From contig JARGSG010000001.1 of assembly GCA_030374805.1 (NCBI GenBank), forward strand, positions 682,001 through 746,000: DNA of 64,000 nucleotides, in the 5' to 3' direction. Source of the stretch: Gracilaria gracilis. Its lineage: Eukaryota > Rhodophyta > Florideophyceae > Gracilariales > Gracilariaceae. Below, piece after piece: positions 19,824-29,654 of this stretch. The first letter of the stretch is position 1. Each line of letters opens with the position of its first letter. The notes under the pieces are model-generated. The model searched no databases, had not been told where the DNA came from, and saw only the letters and a list, made by a program, of their open reading frames with translations. A program made the position numbers and the translations under genes.

Positions 19824-22259
19824 CTAATACAGGTGCCGGAGTACTGAGGGTGAAGACTCTGTCATTGTTTGGGTAGGATTCGACGTGTCCATGCTTGAGA
19901 GTCGCATCGAGTCTGGCACGACAATGTGTTTTGGCAATCCCCGGATTTTTCTATCTTCCGCTGCGCGTTGCTCCAAAGCAACTGCTTCTTGAATGCGACC
20001 TTGCCTTCGAATAGCAGTAGCCAGTCCCTCCATAAGCCACAAGTCCAGGTCCAGGCAATGCTGGACGGGAATTCCGCTCCAGTCCTTTGATCCCCATTTG
20101 CCAACAGTTTCCAACGCTGTGCCATACTGTCTCTCTGCCTCTGAATAGTTCTGTGCTGCCATTGAGACCATTGCGCAAACGCCCAGGGCATCGGCATAAA
20201 TAGGCATACCCGTATATCTCATGGTGTTGAGCGTATCAAGCAATTTGTTGGCCACAGACTTGGCCTTATCCAGCAAACCCTCCGAAAGATAAATGGTGAC
20301 CAGATTTGACATAGCATTGATACCAAACGTAGACCGACCAAGACCAGCATCTGCCAGAATGCGCAACGCCTTAACACAAAGTACTCGAGCGTCTCGGATG
20401 CGGTTCTTGCTCAGACGAAGGTTCGATAGCAGTAATAATACAAGCACACTGTCAACAATGGCTGACGCTGGCGTTCCACAGTTAGGAGTAAGGTCGCCCA
20501 TGAGCGTGAGAGCATGTCGCAAGGGTTTTTCAGCCTGGTCAGTCTTCAGCTGATCAAAGTAAGCTTCACTGAGGGCGAGTTGCAGACGAGCTTTGTTGTT
20601 CTTATCGCAAGATGTGCTCTTTGATGTACTGGAAGCACGAGAAGGCGTGTGCGCAGTAGCAGACGAGGAAGTGCTTCCCGTTCCAATTGGCAAGAACACA
20701 TCCTCGGTAGACGTCTCGTCGTCCATTAGAGCCTTGCGCAACACTCGCTCGCGATTGGCGGCACTCACGCAATAGCGCATAACAGTAATACCCGCCGTGA
20801 GGAACTCGCGCAGTTGCTCATTTCGGCCACTAAGAAGGAACTCTGAAAATTCCATGTTCTCCCTCTCACTATCATACAGCGCCATGGCTTCCTCACGCAC
20901 CCAACCGACGCGGTGGATATTATCGTCTTGCAGGCGACTGAGCTGGTTGCGGTAGTGCTGTATGAAACGGTTTTGGGCAACATCATATGTGTCATTGGCG
21001 GCGTTGTGGTTAAAAACGGTGGCATCCTCGTTGAGGAAGAGTCTGGCGGCGTCGTTGAGCTCGTAGCGACCCTTGGAGGTTATGATGAAGTTTGCGTTCA
21101 TTAAAGTGTCCAGCATTCCCTGCATGGAGACGAGGTTGTCCTCGTCCAGGCCGGCGACAGCAGTGGCAGCACGCAAGTTGAAAGTGCGCGGGAAGATGAC
21201 AAAGTGGCGCACGGCGTACTGCGCGGTGGCGTTCATGGTGAGGTATTTGGAGCGCAAGTTGTCGAAGACAATGGACTTGATGCCGGTCATGCGACGCAGA
21301 TCAGTCTCCTGGTCAACTGCGTGCTTGAGGTTGACGGTCTCGCGTGCATAACTCTTGGCGACGGCGAGGGCGCTTGAAACGAGCTTGTCAGTAGCGAGTT
21401 CATGGTCTTCCTCGGGGACGGTTGCGGGGCGCTCAAGCGACGAGGACTCAAAGGTGAAGGACGGGAGCGACACAGCAGGGGAGGAAATGGTGGCATCGAT
21501 ATGGTCTACGGCGTCGAGAGGCGGGAGCGGTGTTTGGCGCGCGGCGACGGCGGACGAGGAGGAGGAGGAGGGAAACGAAAGCAGCGACGAGAAGGCATCG
21601 ATAGTGTGGGTGTGAGGGGCGGACGCGGCGGACGACACAGTGAGCGAGGGCGGTGGGTTGGAGGCGGATAGCAGGTCGAGCGGGTTCTGCGAGAAGTCGG
21701 GTATGAGGGTGGGAGGGGTGACGGGACGCTGCGTCTGCGGGACGACCTGGGGGGAGGTGGGCGAGGCGAGCTGCTTGTGGGCGTTGCGCTGCTTCTTGCG
21801 GCGGTGGTACGAGCGGTTCTGGCGGATGCGGCGCTTCTCGATGGCGATCTTGTGCTTGCGCTCCTTATCGGTGAGGAGGTGGTCGGGCTTGTCGAAGACG
21901 TAAGTGGCGGGGCGACCGGGGCGACGCGGACGGGGACGGGTAGGGGGGGGCGGGCGGCGGGGCGAGGGAGGCGGAGGGAGCGGACATGGCAGAGGGGGGC
22001 AGGAGGCGGCGGAGGGGGAAGAGACGCGCGCGGGCGGGGGAGAGGACGGACGGGAGGCGGCGAGGTGGGGAGGGGGGGGGGGCTCACACAGTGTAGAGTG
22101 AGTGGGTGGTGTAGCACAAGTGCGTGAGCAGCGCAATGCATGACGTGGGCGACGCGCGGCGGCGCGGGGCGGCTGGCGAGCGGCGACACAGCGGCGACAC
22201 AGCGGCGGCGCTGATTGGGCAACAGCGCGACGCGGCACGGCCTCGTTGCCGCGGCGCAT
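19824..22259 (-). CDS. Putative regulator: bZIP-like basic region, STAND-type winged helix, TPR repeats, 811 aa
   Basis: Uninterrupted frame from the ATG at 22257-22259. Residues 1-115 are Pro/Arg low complexity. About 125-160 is a highly basic, mostly helical stretch with E-K-R-R-I-R-Q-N-R-S-Y-H-R-R-K-K, resembling a bZIP basic region (an Asn followed by Arg/Lys at bZIP-like spacing), without a clear leucine zipper. A Ser/Pro linker follows. Residues ~333-420 (F-V-I-F-P-R-T-F-N-L-R-A-A-T-A-V, ending in a R-Y-E-L motif) resemble the winged helix after NB-ARC modules of STAND regulators, yet no P-loop NTPase is present. About 560-760 is TPR-like helical pairs. The architecture suggests a nuclear signalling or transcription factor; this is inference. 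Confidence 0.7.
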   Translation of the reverse strand: MRRGNEAVPRRAVAQSAPPLCRRCVAARQPPRAAARRPRHALRCSRTCATPPTHSTLCEPPPPPHLAASRPSSPPPARVSSPSAASCPPLPCPLPPPPSPRRPPPPTRPRPRRPGRPATYVFDKPDHLLTDKERKHKIAIEKRRIRQNRSYHRRKKQRNAHKQLASPTSPQVVPQTQRPVTPPTLIPDFSQNPLDLLSASNPPPSLTVSSAASAPHTHTIDAFSSLLSFPSSSSSSAVAARQTPLPPLDAVDHIDATISSPAVSLPSFTFESSSLERPATVPEEDHELATDKLVSSALAVAKSYARETVNLKHAVDQETDLRRMTGIKSIVFDNLRSKYLTMNATAQYAVRHFVIFPRTFNLRAATAVAGLDEDNLVSMQGMLDTLMNANFIITSKGRYELNDAARLFLNEDATVFNHNAANDTYDVAQNRFIQHYRNQLSRLQDDNIHRVGWVREEAMALYDSERENMEFSEFLLSGRNEQLREFLTAGITVMRYCVSAANRERVLRKALMDDETSTEDVFLPIGTGSTSSSATAHTPSRASSTSKSTSCDKNNKARLQLALSEAYFDQLKTDQAEKPLRHALTLMGDLTPNCGTPASAIVDSVLVLLLLSNLRLSKNRIRDARVLCVKALRILADAGLGRSTFGINAMSNLVTIYLSEGLLDKAKSVANKLLDTLNTMRYTGMPIYADALGVCAMVSMAAQNYSEAERQYGTALETVGKWGSKDWSGIPVQHCLDLDLWLMEGLATAIRRQGRIQEAVALEQRAAEDRKIRGLPKHIVVPDSMRLSSMDTSNPTQTMTESSPSVLRHLY

Positions 22260-22456
22260 GCGCTAAACGCGCGCCTGGCGGCGGCGGCGTGCCGCCGCCG
22301 CGGAGGAGGGGGCGGGGGCGCGTGCGTCGTTGCTGCCGCGGCCATCGCTGACGGTAAGCGCGGCGGCGGCGTGGCGCTGGTATCCAGTACGACGGTACTT
22401 TTAGCTTTCCCCGCGGAGAAACGGCGCGCTGCTTTTACTTTTTGCTGATCACAAGC

Positions 22457-22490
22457 GGCGGCTGGGCGGCTGGGCGGCTGGGCGGCTGGG
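22457..22490. repeat. Tandem GGCTGGGC octamers
   Basis: Four adjacent copies of GGCTGGGC/GGCTGGGG directly next to the TCTAAGAGC word, upstream of the TPR regulator gene. Confidence 0.85.
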
Positions 22491-22499
22491 GCTCTTAGA
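22491..22499 (-). promoter_or_regulatory. TATA-like word TCTAAGAGC upstream of the TPR regulator
   Basis: Minus strand, 232 bp before the ATG at 22259. It shares TAAGAGC with the boxes before DUR3 and Lhcr. A weaker match, reported because of the shared position range. Confidence 0.3.
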
Positions 22500-22521
22500 T
22501 AAGAAAAAGTGTTTAACCGCG

Positions 22522-23766
22522 TTAGGCGCGCGAGGGCCACTGCTCGAGGCAGCGCGCTCGCGCGCACACGTAGCCATTGGTGGACTCGAATCGAGGATTC
22601 GGTTCGGTGAAGATGTCATTATACCTTCGGCGCGCGCACGCAGCGCTCCTACAGCGCGCCAGCGCGCGTCGCCCCAGCAGCCGGCAGAAGCGGCGGTCAA
22701 CCGCCGCCAGCCGCAGGTACGGCCCGCGGCAGCTCAACGTGTTGCCGTGCAGCGCCAGCAGCGCGCTCAACTCGCCGTGCGCGGCGCACGTCACCTGCCG
22801 CCGCCGCTTGAGCTCGCGCCCGAACTGCACGCAGTCGCCCAAGCTTTCGTACGGGAACAGGCCGCGCTCGCACGCGCGTGCCACCTGCTCGCACCACGCT
22901 TGCGCGCTGCGTAGCTCGGCCCACATCTGTCGGTCGCCCGGGTCAAAGTACACGAACTGCTTCAGGTGGCCCACCGCCTCTTCCTCCTGCACCACCACCG
23001 ATGCAATGCGGCTGGAGCATCGTTCAAACTGCACAAACACCAGCCGCGAGAATGAGTAGTCTCCAATGTCAGTCACAGCAGCGTAGCTCACCTGCTTGTT
23101 GCCTTTCCACGTGATGGTGTCGTGGTAGATGTTGCCCTTCCACAGCGCGCCCTTCAACAGCGCGCTTCTTTGCAACAAGTATCGCTTCACGTTTGTCCTT
23201 GGGAATGCAAACGAGACCCCGATAGCATACAACCATGCGTCCACAGCCAACACATTGTCCAACTGTGCCGACCAAGCTGCAATGTCATTGTGGCGCACCA
23301 CATCGCCTTGTTGCAGTCGATACAGCGAATCAATGCGCAGCAATCGCAGCACTGACCTTGATACATTACTCTCGCACCTTTCTTGTCCGTCATCTCTTCC
23401 GTCCCCAGCTGCTACATTTCCGCATGTGCTCCGCATCACCCGTTTTTCGGAATTTGGCAGAGCAATGTCATCATGAAAGAACGACGTCACATTGCAGTGC
23501 CCAATTCTCAACTGAAACGCATACTCATCCATCGCCACTTTGGACGCTGCATGAAAAGCATTCTTCTCGCACCAGCACATGGCCTCATTCCAAGACAGTA
23601 GCACTTTGCAGCACCATCTTGGCCGCGAGTGCTTCACGCTACCGCACGCAGCAGTCAGTTGTGATAGTAAAACTCCCCAGTTCTGCTCGCGCCGCCTTGG
23701 TGTACTCAAACCATTGACGTTTGCAGCCAACGCTGCTGCACAGCAGAGCCATACCAACACGATCAT
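22522..23766 (-). CDS. Secreted or membrane-anchored Cys-rich orphan, 414 aa
   Basis: Uninterrupted frame. The first in-frame ATG is at 23764-23766 and gives the N-terminus M-I-V-L-V-W-L-C-C-A-A-A-L-A-A-N, a convincing signal peptide with Ala-rich cleavage region. The mature part has many Cys and Trp residues and a mixed alpha/beta look. No domain is recognised. The Arg/Cys-rich C-terminus is compatible with disulfides. It lies 262 bp upstream of the TPR gene on the same strand. It could be a cell-wall or Golgi protein, but that is only inference from the signal peptide. Confidence 0.6.
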   Translation of the reverse strand: MIVLVWLCCAAALAANVNGLSTPRRREQNWGVLLSQLTAACGSVKHSRPRWCCKVLLSWNEAMCWCEKNAFHAASKVAMDEYAFQLRIGHCNVTSFFHDDIALPNSEKRVMRSTCGNVAAGDGRDDGQERCESNVSRSVLRLLRIDSLYRLQQGDVVRHNDIAAWSAQLDNVLAVDAWLYAIGVSFAFPRTNVKRYLLQRSALLKGALWKGNIYHDTITWKGNKQVSYAAVTDIGDYSFSRLVFVQFERCSSRIASVVVQEEEAVGHLKQFVYFDPGDRQMWAELRSAQAWCEQVARACERGLFPYESLGDCVQFGRELKRRRQVTCAAHGELSALLALHGNTLSCRGPYLRLAAVDRRFCRLLGRRALARCRSAACARRRYNDIFTEPNPRFESTNGYVCARARCLEQWPSRA

Positions 23767-25007
23767 ATCTTGTACGTATTGCTGTAAATAGAGCTGCCAA
23801 GCGAAGCATTGCCATGGTAGCAATCGAACTTCCTTCACTTTCGAAACAAGGGAGCAACACTTCAATAAGCGGCCTCATAGCTTTTGTTACTGATGTCGCT
23901 TTTCCTGCACACTACACCACTAGATAGCACGTGCTTACAAATCTAAATAGAGCACATGACAACAGTATCAACAATGACAACCTCATCACGATCACCTTCC
24001 ATCAATCTAAGGTTACCGTGTGGTTGTGAACGATTTGTTCCAAAATAAACTCCATCACGAGTATTGTACCAACGGTATGGATACCGACCCTTCGCAGTGG
24101 GCGTCCTTCAACGCTAGCTAGCATATCATCCAGAAAGAGGAATGAGCACAGCCCCAAACATTAATTTACGCACTATCCATTGAAGACACTTTTTATCTCG
24201 TGAATAGATTGAAGAGTTATCGCAGCGCACATTTGCGCCTGCCATCGAGCAGCCACGCAAATGTGCCCAAATGGTTGTCCAACAAGCATCATACAAAATC
24301 ACTTGAAGAGTTGCCCAGCATCATGGATGCACCATCCATTATGACAATTGCTTCTTAATAGTAAGTGACCGTAGTGTATTCTTTTTAGCTTCGACAAAGC
24401 CTCCAGAGAAAACAACATTTTTTGTTGGTGGCAAAATTCTGCACTGCTTGGTAAATCCTAGTGGCACCCTAGCTAGAGAGCTAGCTAGCTAGAGGCTCGA
24501 GGCGCGACGGTGTGGCTCTTAGATGTAAAGTAACTGTGCAGCATAATATCGTCGTGGATTAATTCGTTTAACCGTTCCATTGAACGTAAACGTACAATTA
24601 CTGTACCTATCTGGTATGCGTTTGCCAGCCTATAAAGTGCATTTTCACCCATTTCCACCTGCTGTACTGTCCAAGCCCCACAAATTGGAACAACTTGAAA
24701 AGCAAAAGCCATACTGGACTCTTAAGGCTCCTTATTCTGCTTTTCCGTTCGAGTAACAGGTATATAGCCGAGTAGAGTGTACCACAAGGCCGCGAAAAGA
24801 ACAAGAAAGGATCTTTTCAAGAAAAGATCGCAACCAAAAGAAGTTTTGAACCAAGACTCACACTTTCTTATTTATGCCCCTCATGCACTCAGAAACAACG
24901 CAATTTCAGTACTCATACATTGGTATGCAAACGCAAATCAAGATAGCGTAAAACTCAGACCATCCAAACCGCCGGCGGCGGCCATTTACAAGTCCATAAA
25001 ATTCTCT
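23767..25007. other. Intergenic region
   Basis: No gene is supported. CTAGCTAG repeats occur at 24112-24122 and 24470-24495. It flanks the transposase gene on its 3' side; I looked for terminal inverted repeats of that transposon here and found none I could defend. Confidence 0.55.
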
Positions 25008-26708
25008 CTACAAATCTTCCCCACGTTCAACACGGTGCCTAGACGCGTTACTTTCGGCGATTGCTCGCCAAACTGGCAAAGACCGAGGTAAGTTGAACGC
25101 TTCTCCATATAATGAAACACGTCGAGAAGCAGCTGAACGTTCAAACTCTAACTGCATCGAACTCTTTTTGTTTTTCTCCTCCGCCAACGCCCGTTCTTCC
25201 TCCGCAAGCTTTGACACGCGCACATTGTGTGCTCTTTCCTTTCTACCTTCATGAAGTCTGAGCAAACCGAGCGCGGCATCGGAAGTTAACACGGCTCCGT
25301 AAGTAGTGTCCAGAAACCCAGACGAATGTACTTGCACATTCTCTACAATGTCAGCGATAGTTTTTTTCTTCTCTTCATCCATCATGGCAACCATTTCATC
25401 AATGCTCGCAAACCTGTGAGGTTCTTCAAAGCTGTATGGCCGCGCCTGGGCGAACAGGCGACAGTCATCGAAAGGGTACAGTCCAGTTTTGGCAAAGGCA
25501 GCAGCAATATTCTTTCGCGTGATACTTGTATGGTACGCTCTTGAAATAACCTGGGAGACGTCGAACTCATCTAATGGCTTGCGAGCTCTACGACTTGAAC
25601 GATACACTTTCTCCAAAAGCGATCGGTAGTGATACTTGAATGACGGGAACACCCCGACATCCAGAGGTTGTGTAGTGCCGCTTGTATGCGCCGGAAGCGC
25701 GTACGCAATTATGTCGTGATTTGGCGTCAACTCGAGGATGGGAATGTCGAGATGACTACGGTACCCGTCATAGATCAATAGAATCTTGTCCCCATCTTTC
25801 CTCTTCGGTTCTGTGTCTATTACTAACTGCTCGGCCCATTTCAAGAAGTTGGATTTGTCCACGGACGCGATATCCTTTCGGGCAGTAACAAGCGATCCAG
25901 CTGGTAGAACCTCACTGATGCACTGACTAACCTCACTTCCACCATTTCTTGTGATGCGTCGCGTTCGGATTCGCGTTCCTTGATACACAAACATTGCCCG
26001 TCCTTGCGTACCGTCAGCATAGACACTGGAGAGAACGGTGATGCGATTCAAATTCTCAAAATGTGGATTGGTAACATGTGGCGTCACGCCCTTTTCCGCA
26101 ATTACCTTCCTCTGGTTTCCGTACTTTGTGTCCGTCACCGGAGAAAACCCGGTTTCATCAACATTCAATATGTTTCCGGGAGGGATCTTATGAGTTTCGA
26201 TCAACGCGCGGATTGTCGTCATGTGTGCCACCAAGACTTTGGCATTGGTGGCATGATATCGTTTAGAGTTTTGACGGGATGGTTTCCTGAACGTTATGCG
26301 GTCACTGTGTCGGGCTTCGAAAAGCTCACAGAAGCGGCGCCCAGGCCTGCCGTCGCAAAACCGAATAGCATCTTGCCGCCACGGTGGAAATGTCATCACC
26401 ATAGCTTCTACAACATCCATCAAGTCGGTGCGGGATATTGGACGGCCGCGTCGTGCGTAATGCAGCAGAAGTTGAACAACTTCATCCTCTTCTTTGGCGC
26501 TTAGTGTGGTTCTCGACTCCGTACGTTGCGGTGTCTCTCCTGTTTGACGGTGGTAGTGGTAGTGGAGTGCTGAAGGAGAGAGATGAACTTCTTCTGCGGC
26601 TTTACGGAATGAGTATCCGGCGTCTACGAGTCTGATTCCACTTTGGATATAACGCTCAACGCGGTAACTACCCAGACGATAGTAGCGGTTACGGCAGGCT
26701 GGCGGCAT
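25008..26708 (-). CDS. Pogo/Tigger-like DDE transposase, 566 aa
   Basis: Cut-and-paste transposase of the Tc1/mariner superfamily, DDE_1 (pogo/Jerky/Tigger) branch. N-terminus: a Psq-like helix-turn-helix (G-Y-S-F-R-K-A-A-E-E-V-H-L-S, about residues 31-44). The catalytic core shows the three acidic positions: I-L-N-V-D-E-T-G-F (~191), I-L-L-I-Y-D-G-Y-R-S-H (~310) and T-T-Q-P-L-D-V-G-V-F (~345). The frame is intact from the ATG at 26708 with no stops, so it is either a young element or a domesticated gene. Tandem-duplicated TA target sites and inverted repeats could not be identified. Confidence 0.85.
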   Translation of the reverse strand: MPPACRNRYYRLGSYRVERYIQSGIRLVDAGYSFRKAAEEVHLSPSALHYHYHRQTGETPQRTESRTTLSAKEEDEVVQLLLHYARRGRPISRTDLMDVVEAMVMTFPPWRQDAIRFCDGRPGRRFCELFEARHSDRITFRKPSRQNSKRYHATNAKVLVAHMTTIRALIETHKIPPGNILNVDETGFSPVTDTKYGNQRKVIAEKGVTPHVTNPHFENLNRITVLSSVYADGTQGRAMFVYQGTRIRTRRITRNGGSEVSQCISEVLPAGSLVTARKDIASVDKSNFLKWAEQLVIDTEPKRKDGDKILLIYDGYRSHLDIPILELTPNHDIIAYALPAHTSGTTQPLDVGVFPSFKYHYRSLLEKVYRSSRRARKPLDEFDVSQVISRAYHTSITRKNIAAAFAKTGLYPFDDCRLFAQARPYSFEEPHRFASIDEMVAMMDEEKKKTIADIVENVQVHSSGFLDTTYGAVLTSDAALGLLRLHEGRKERAHNVRVSKLAEEERALAEEKNKKSSMQLEFERSAASRRVSLYGEAFNLPRSLPVWRAIAESNASRHRVERGEDL

Positions 26709-27303
26709 TTTCGAATGATGGAAAAGATGCGAGGAGCCGAGAACGGTTTTGTGGGGTGTGAAAACATTATGAGGGGTTTATGTACTGTTTCAAGATACTA
26801 GTGGTTGCTACATGGCCTTGACGTTTCAAGAAGAGGGATTGAGATTGTTTTGTTGGAGGAGCAATGATTGGTTTGTATACATGTACTGGATGCGGTTAAG
26901 AGAAGTGTTTTGTCCGCTTTAGTTACAGGATGCACAGGGTTTTGGTTGTGAGGCTCATTTGCGACGAATGAAGAAGGGGAGGGCAACCCGGGCTATGCAA
27001 CCGCTTGTTTCTGCGTTGCCGCGTTTTTGAACCTCAAACAACCTCGGTTTCTTCCTTGACGACGCGCAAACCGTGCCGCGAAGCCCAACGATGGGGTACA
27101 GATTCATCTTGTTCCTGATCGCATAAAGGTATGGAGTGCGCTGGGTGGGTTTGTGTCTTTTTCGCTAATTTGTTTGTAAAAAGTAGCGGTATTGAACACG
27201 AGGTACCTGTCCACAACTTGAGGGACACCAACAGTACATGTGCTGGGAGCGGGTCTCAAGATTGTCTACCAACGGTATCGGAACTGTCTCAACTCGCAAG
27301 CTC
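26709..27303. other. Intergenic region between transposase and copia element
   Basis: No gene is recognised. The last five bases (AGCTC, 27299-27303) are the left target-site duplication of the copia element. Confidence 0.7.
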
Positions 27304-27391
27304 TGTCAAACATTACAGTAGGAGCCAAGAGATACTTAGGCGCACGACAAGCGAGATCGAAGTAAAGTCCAGCTAGTGCCTTCCTCTCACA
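27304..27391 (+). repeat. Copia 5' LTR, 88 bp
   Basis: Begins TGTCAAACATTACAG and ends CCTCTCACA. It matches 52673-52760 except for the first base (T here, C there). Very short for an LTR. Confidence 0.95.
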
Positions 27392-27412
27392 GGTTATGGG
27401 CCTCACGCTTTC
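27392..27412 (+). promoter_or_regulatory. Copia primer-binding site, half-tRNA-iMet type
   Basis: GGTTATGGGCC follows the LTR with no gap. It is the complement of the anticodon-loop end of the 5' half of initiator tRNA-Met, the primer known for Drosophila copia and yeast Ty5, and not of a tRNA 3' end. The following CACGCTTTC also resembles the complement of the tRNA's D-arm side. Confidence 0.7.
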
Positions 27413-27611
27413 AGATTCGTAAGCACTCCCACCCTTTCCCAGTCCCATCACGGAGCCTCCCAACCCCCGCCAAGCAAGGGCGCAAGGACGAAACCTTCGC
27501 CGCAACCCCGAGATTTTCACCCTCTACCAAAACGCCATCAACACAGCCAACGACGCACACATACCGCACGATAAAACCGACAACACAACCAAAACCGAAC
27601 AATTACCCACC

Positions 27612-28802
27612 ATGAACAACGACAACGTACACAAAATCCCCGACCTAGACGTCAGCAACCACGCACCCTGGTATCTATCAATCCAAACATATGCAGCAAC
27701 AATCAAAGCCGTAGAACACCTCGAAGGAAACCCCAACATCCCAGTAGACCCAGCAGCACTTGACACTCATTACACGAAGAAGAACAAACTACTGGCAGCT
27801 GTTCTGAGTAGCGTCCCGTCCAAAATTCTTGGCCTTCTTATAGTACCTCAAAAACGCCCCACACCCTACGACCTCGTGGAAAAAATCATACAACACATCA
27901 ATAGGTCAACAAAAGAAGACCATCAATACCTGAAGACAGAAGCCGAAAGTATACCATTCAAAACCGAGGAAGATATCGACGAGTTTATCACGGCACATAC
28001 GGCCATCAGGCAGAAGATGATAGCGGCACGCTACCCCAACATCACCGACGAAGAAACAACTGTTGACTTCATTATCACAGGACTGAAACGCAACCCCGTC
28101 AATAACCCAATTATTGCACACATATTAGCAAACAAACCGTCCAATATCAAGGAATTTACACGCAAGTACAAAGACCTCCACCCTCTCTTCCAGCCGAACA
28201 CATTTGCGCCAAGCAACCAGTCACTCCCAAGATTCACCAGGGACTGCGGACCTACCGCCCCACAGTATCAAGCTCCAACACAGCAGTACCAACCTCCGTA
28301 CACATACAGAGGACGACCGTACTACCGCCAAAACGGACCCCGCAACAACCCTACAAGACGCCGCATACCCCCAAATCTTCTATGCACGTTTCACACATCC
28401 ATTGGTGTATTCTGCAACCACACGGACCAGGAATGCAACGACCAACGCCATCCCAAGTTCCACAAACCACAAGCACACTTCGCAGCAGCCCCACTTCCAC
28501 CAACACTATACACCAACCCCAGTATCCCCTACCATCAGTTCCATTATCAACCACAAGCGTTACCCGCCCCATTGCCGTACCAGCCACAGCAAGCACCGCC
28601 ATATCAAACTCAGCAAGGCAATGCCGCACCCCAGGCCCCACCACAAACAGAACTATCTTCGGAAACGGCCTCGGAAGTCAATGGTACGTTTATCTTGGAC
28701 AGTGGAGCCCACCCAACACACATACCCCACACCTTGTCATCAATGAAACCACTCTCAACAACCACGCTAACCGAAACTGCTACATCCCATTCACCGCAGT
28801 GA
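27612..28802 (+). CDS. Copia Gag-protease part, ends at in-frame TGA
   Basis: Starts at ATG 27612, 220 bp after the LTR. Residues 1-200 resemble the copia Gag (UBN2-like) fold. A Cys/His cluster (C-T-F-H ... C-N-H ... C-N-D ... H, ~255-285) replaces a standard CCHC knuckle. A Gln/Pro-rich stretch follows, then the aspartic protease active site L-D-S-G-A-H near residue 360. The TGA at 28800 stops the frame inside the protease; downstream codons in the same frame still encode recognisable Pol, so this is a nonsense change or a read-through point. Confidence 0.85.
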   Translation: MNNDNVHKIPDLDVSNHAPWYLSIQTYAATIKAVEHLEGNPNIPVDPAALDTHYTKKNKLLAAVLSSVPSKILGLLIVPQKRPTPYDLVEKIIQHINRSTKEDHQYLKTEAESIPFKTEEDIDEFITAHTAIRQKMIAARYPNITDEETTVDFIITGLKRNPVNNPIIAHILANKPSNIKEFTRKYKDLHPLFQPNTFAPSNQSLPRFTRDCGPTAPQYQAPTQQYQPPYTYRGRPYYRQNGPRNNPTRRRIPPNLLCTFHTSIGVFCNHTDQECNDQRHPKFHKPQAHFAAAPLPPTLYTNPSIPYHQFHYQPQALPAPLPYQPQQAPPYQTQQGNAAPQAPPQTELSSETASEVNGTFILDSGAHPTHIPHTLSSMKPLSTTTLTETATSHSPQ

Positions 28803-29654
28803 ACCCACCATGGGAACCTCACAATCCACCTCAAGGAGAGTAACAACATGATCAATACCCAAGCAGTATCGAACAAAGGTATAAAAAGAAACCTCCTCTC
28901 AGTCCAAGACCTTGCCAATCGATACGGACTCGTGGCATTCACAAGAAACAAATGATACATTTACAACACAAAGAGAACACCCCCGAGTCTCATAGCCAGC
29001 GCACCGTGGAGACAAAACCAGTATCAGTTAAGAGGAACAATCATAGTACCGCACGCGGCCAATACAGCACGAGCATATCAATATAAACCGTCACGCATTT
29101 CTCGCAAGGACCGCAAACAAATTGTACCTCCACCCCAGCGAACACCGAACACACAAAAGAATTCCAACAAAGAAGCCGCCCCACCAGTTACAAACCCAAA
29201 CACCAAACCACACACAACACGGCAACTCAGAACCATGACCAACCCAACCCAGCCGAAAAGACAACACTCATGGATACAAACAGTACATGAATGGCACTTA
29301 AAACTCAACCACGCCAACCCCTCCAAACTCGCCCTCACAGCCTCAAAGAGGCTACTACCAACAATGCCAAAGGGATTCCCATCCAAAACAGCCATCACTT
29401 GCAGCTCGTGCAGCCACGCAAAACTACACCCAGCCCCACATAAGAGAACAACGCACGACTACCCGCCAGGAGCATATGTCAGCTCCGACACATGTGGACC
29501 GATAAAACCCACATCCAGACACGGCAACAACCACCTATTACTAATCATATGCGCCTCCACAAGATTCGCCATAGCCCACTTCATCAAAGACAGGAAAAAC
29601 ATGCCACCATACGTGCACCAAACACTTCAACACATAAAACACAAAATGAACCAC
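28803..29654 (+). pseudogene. Copia Pol, end of protease, GAG-pre-integrase and first part of integrase
   Basis: Same frame as the Gag part. A second TGA lies at 28953. L-L-S-V-Q-D-L-A-N marks the protease end. The GAG-pre-integrase zinc motif is H-E-W-H-L-K-L-N-H ... C-S-S-C (about 29290-29415). The integrase core begins with S-S-D-T-C-G-P-I (first catalytic Asp). The frame is cut at 29654 by chromovirus A, between the first and second catalytic Asp. Confidence 0.85.

Noticed and set aside
21506-22567. 353-aa minus-strand Pro/Arg-rich frame
   Set aside because: Shadow of the low-complexity N-terminus and promoter of the TPR regulator.
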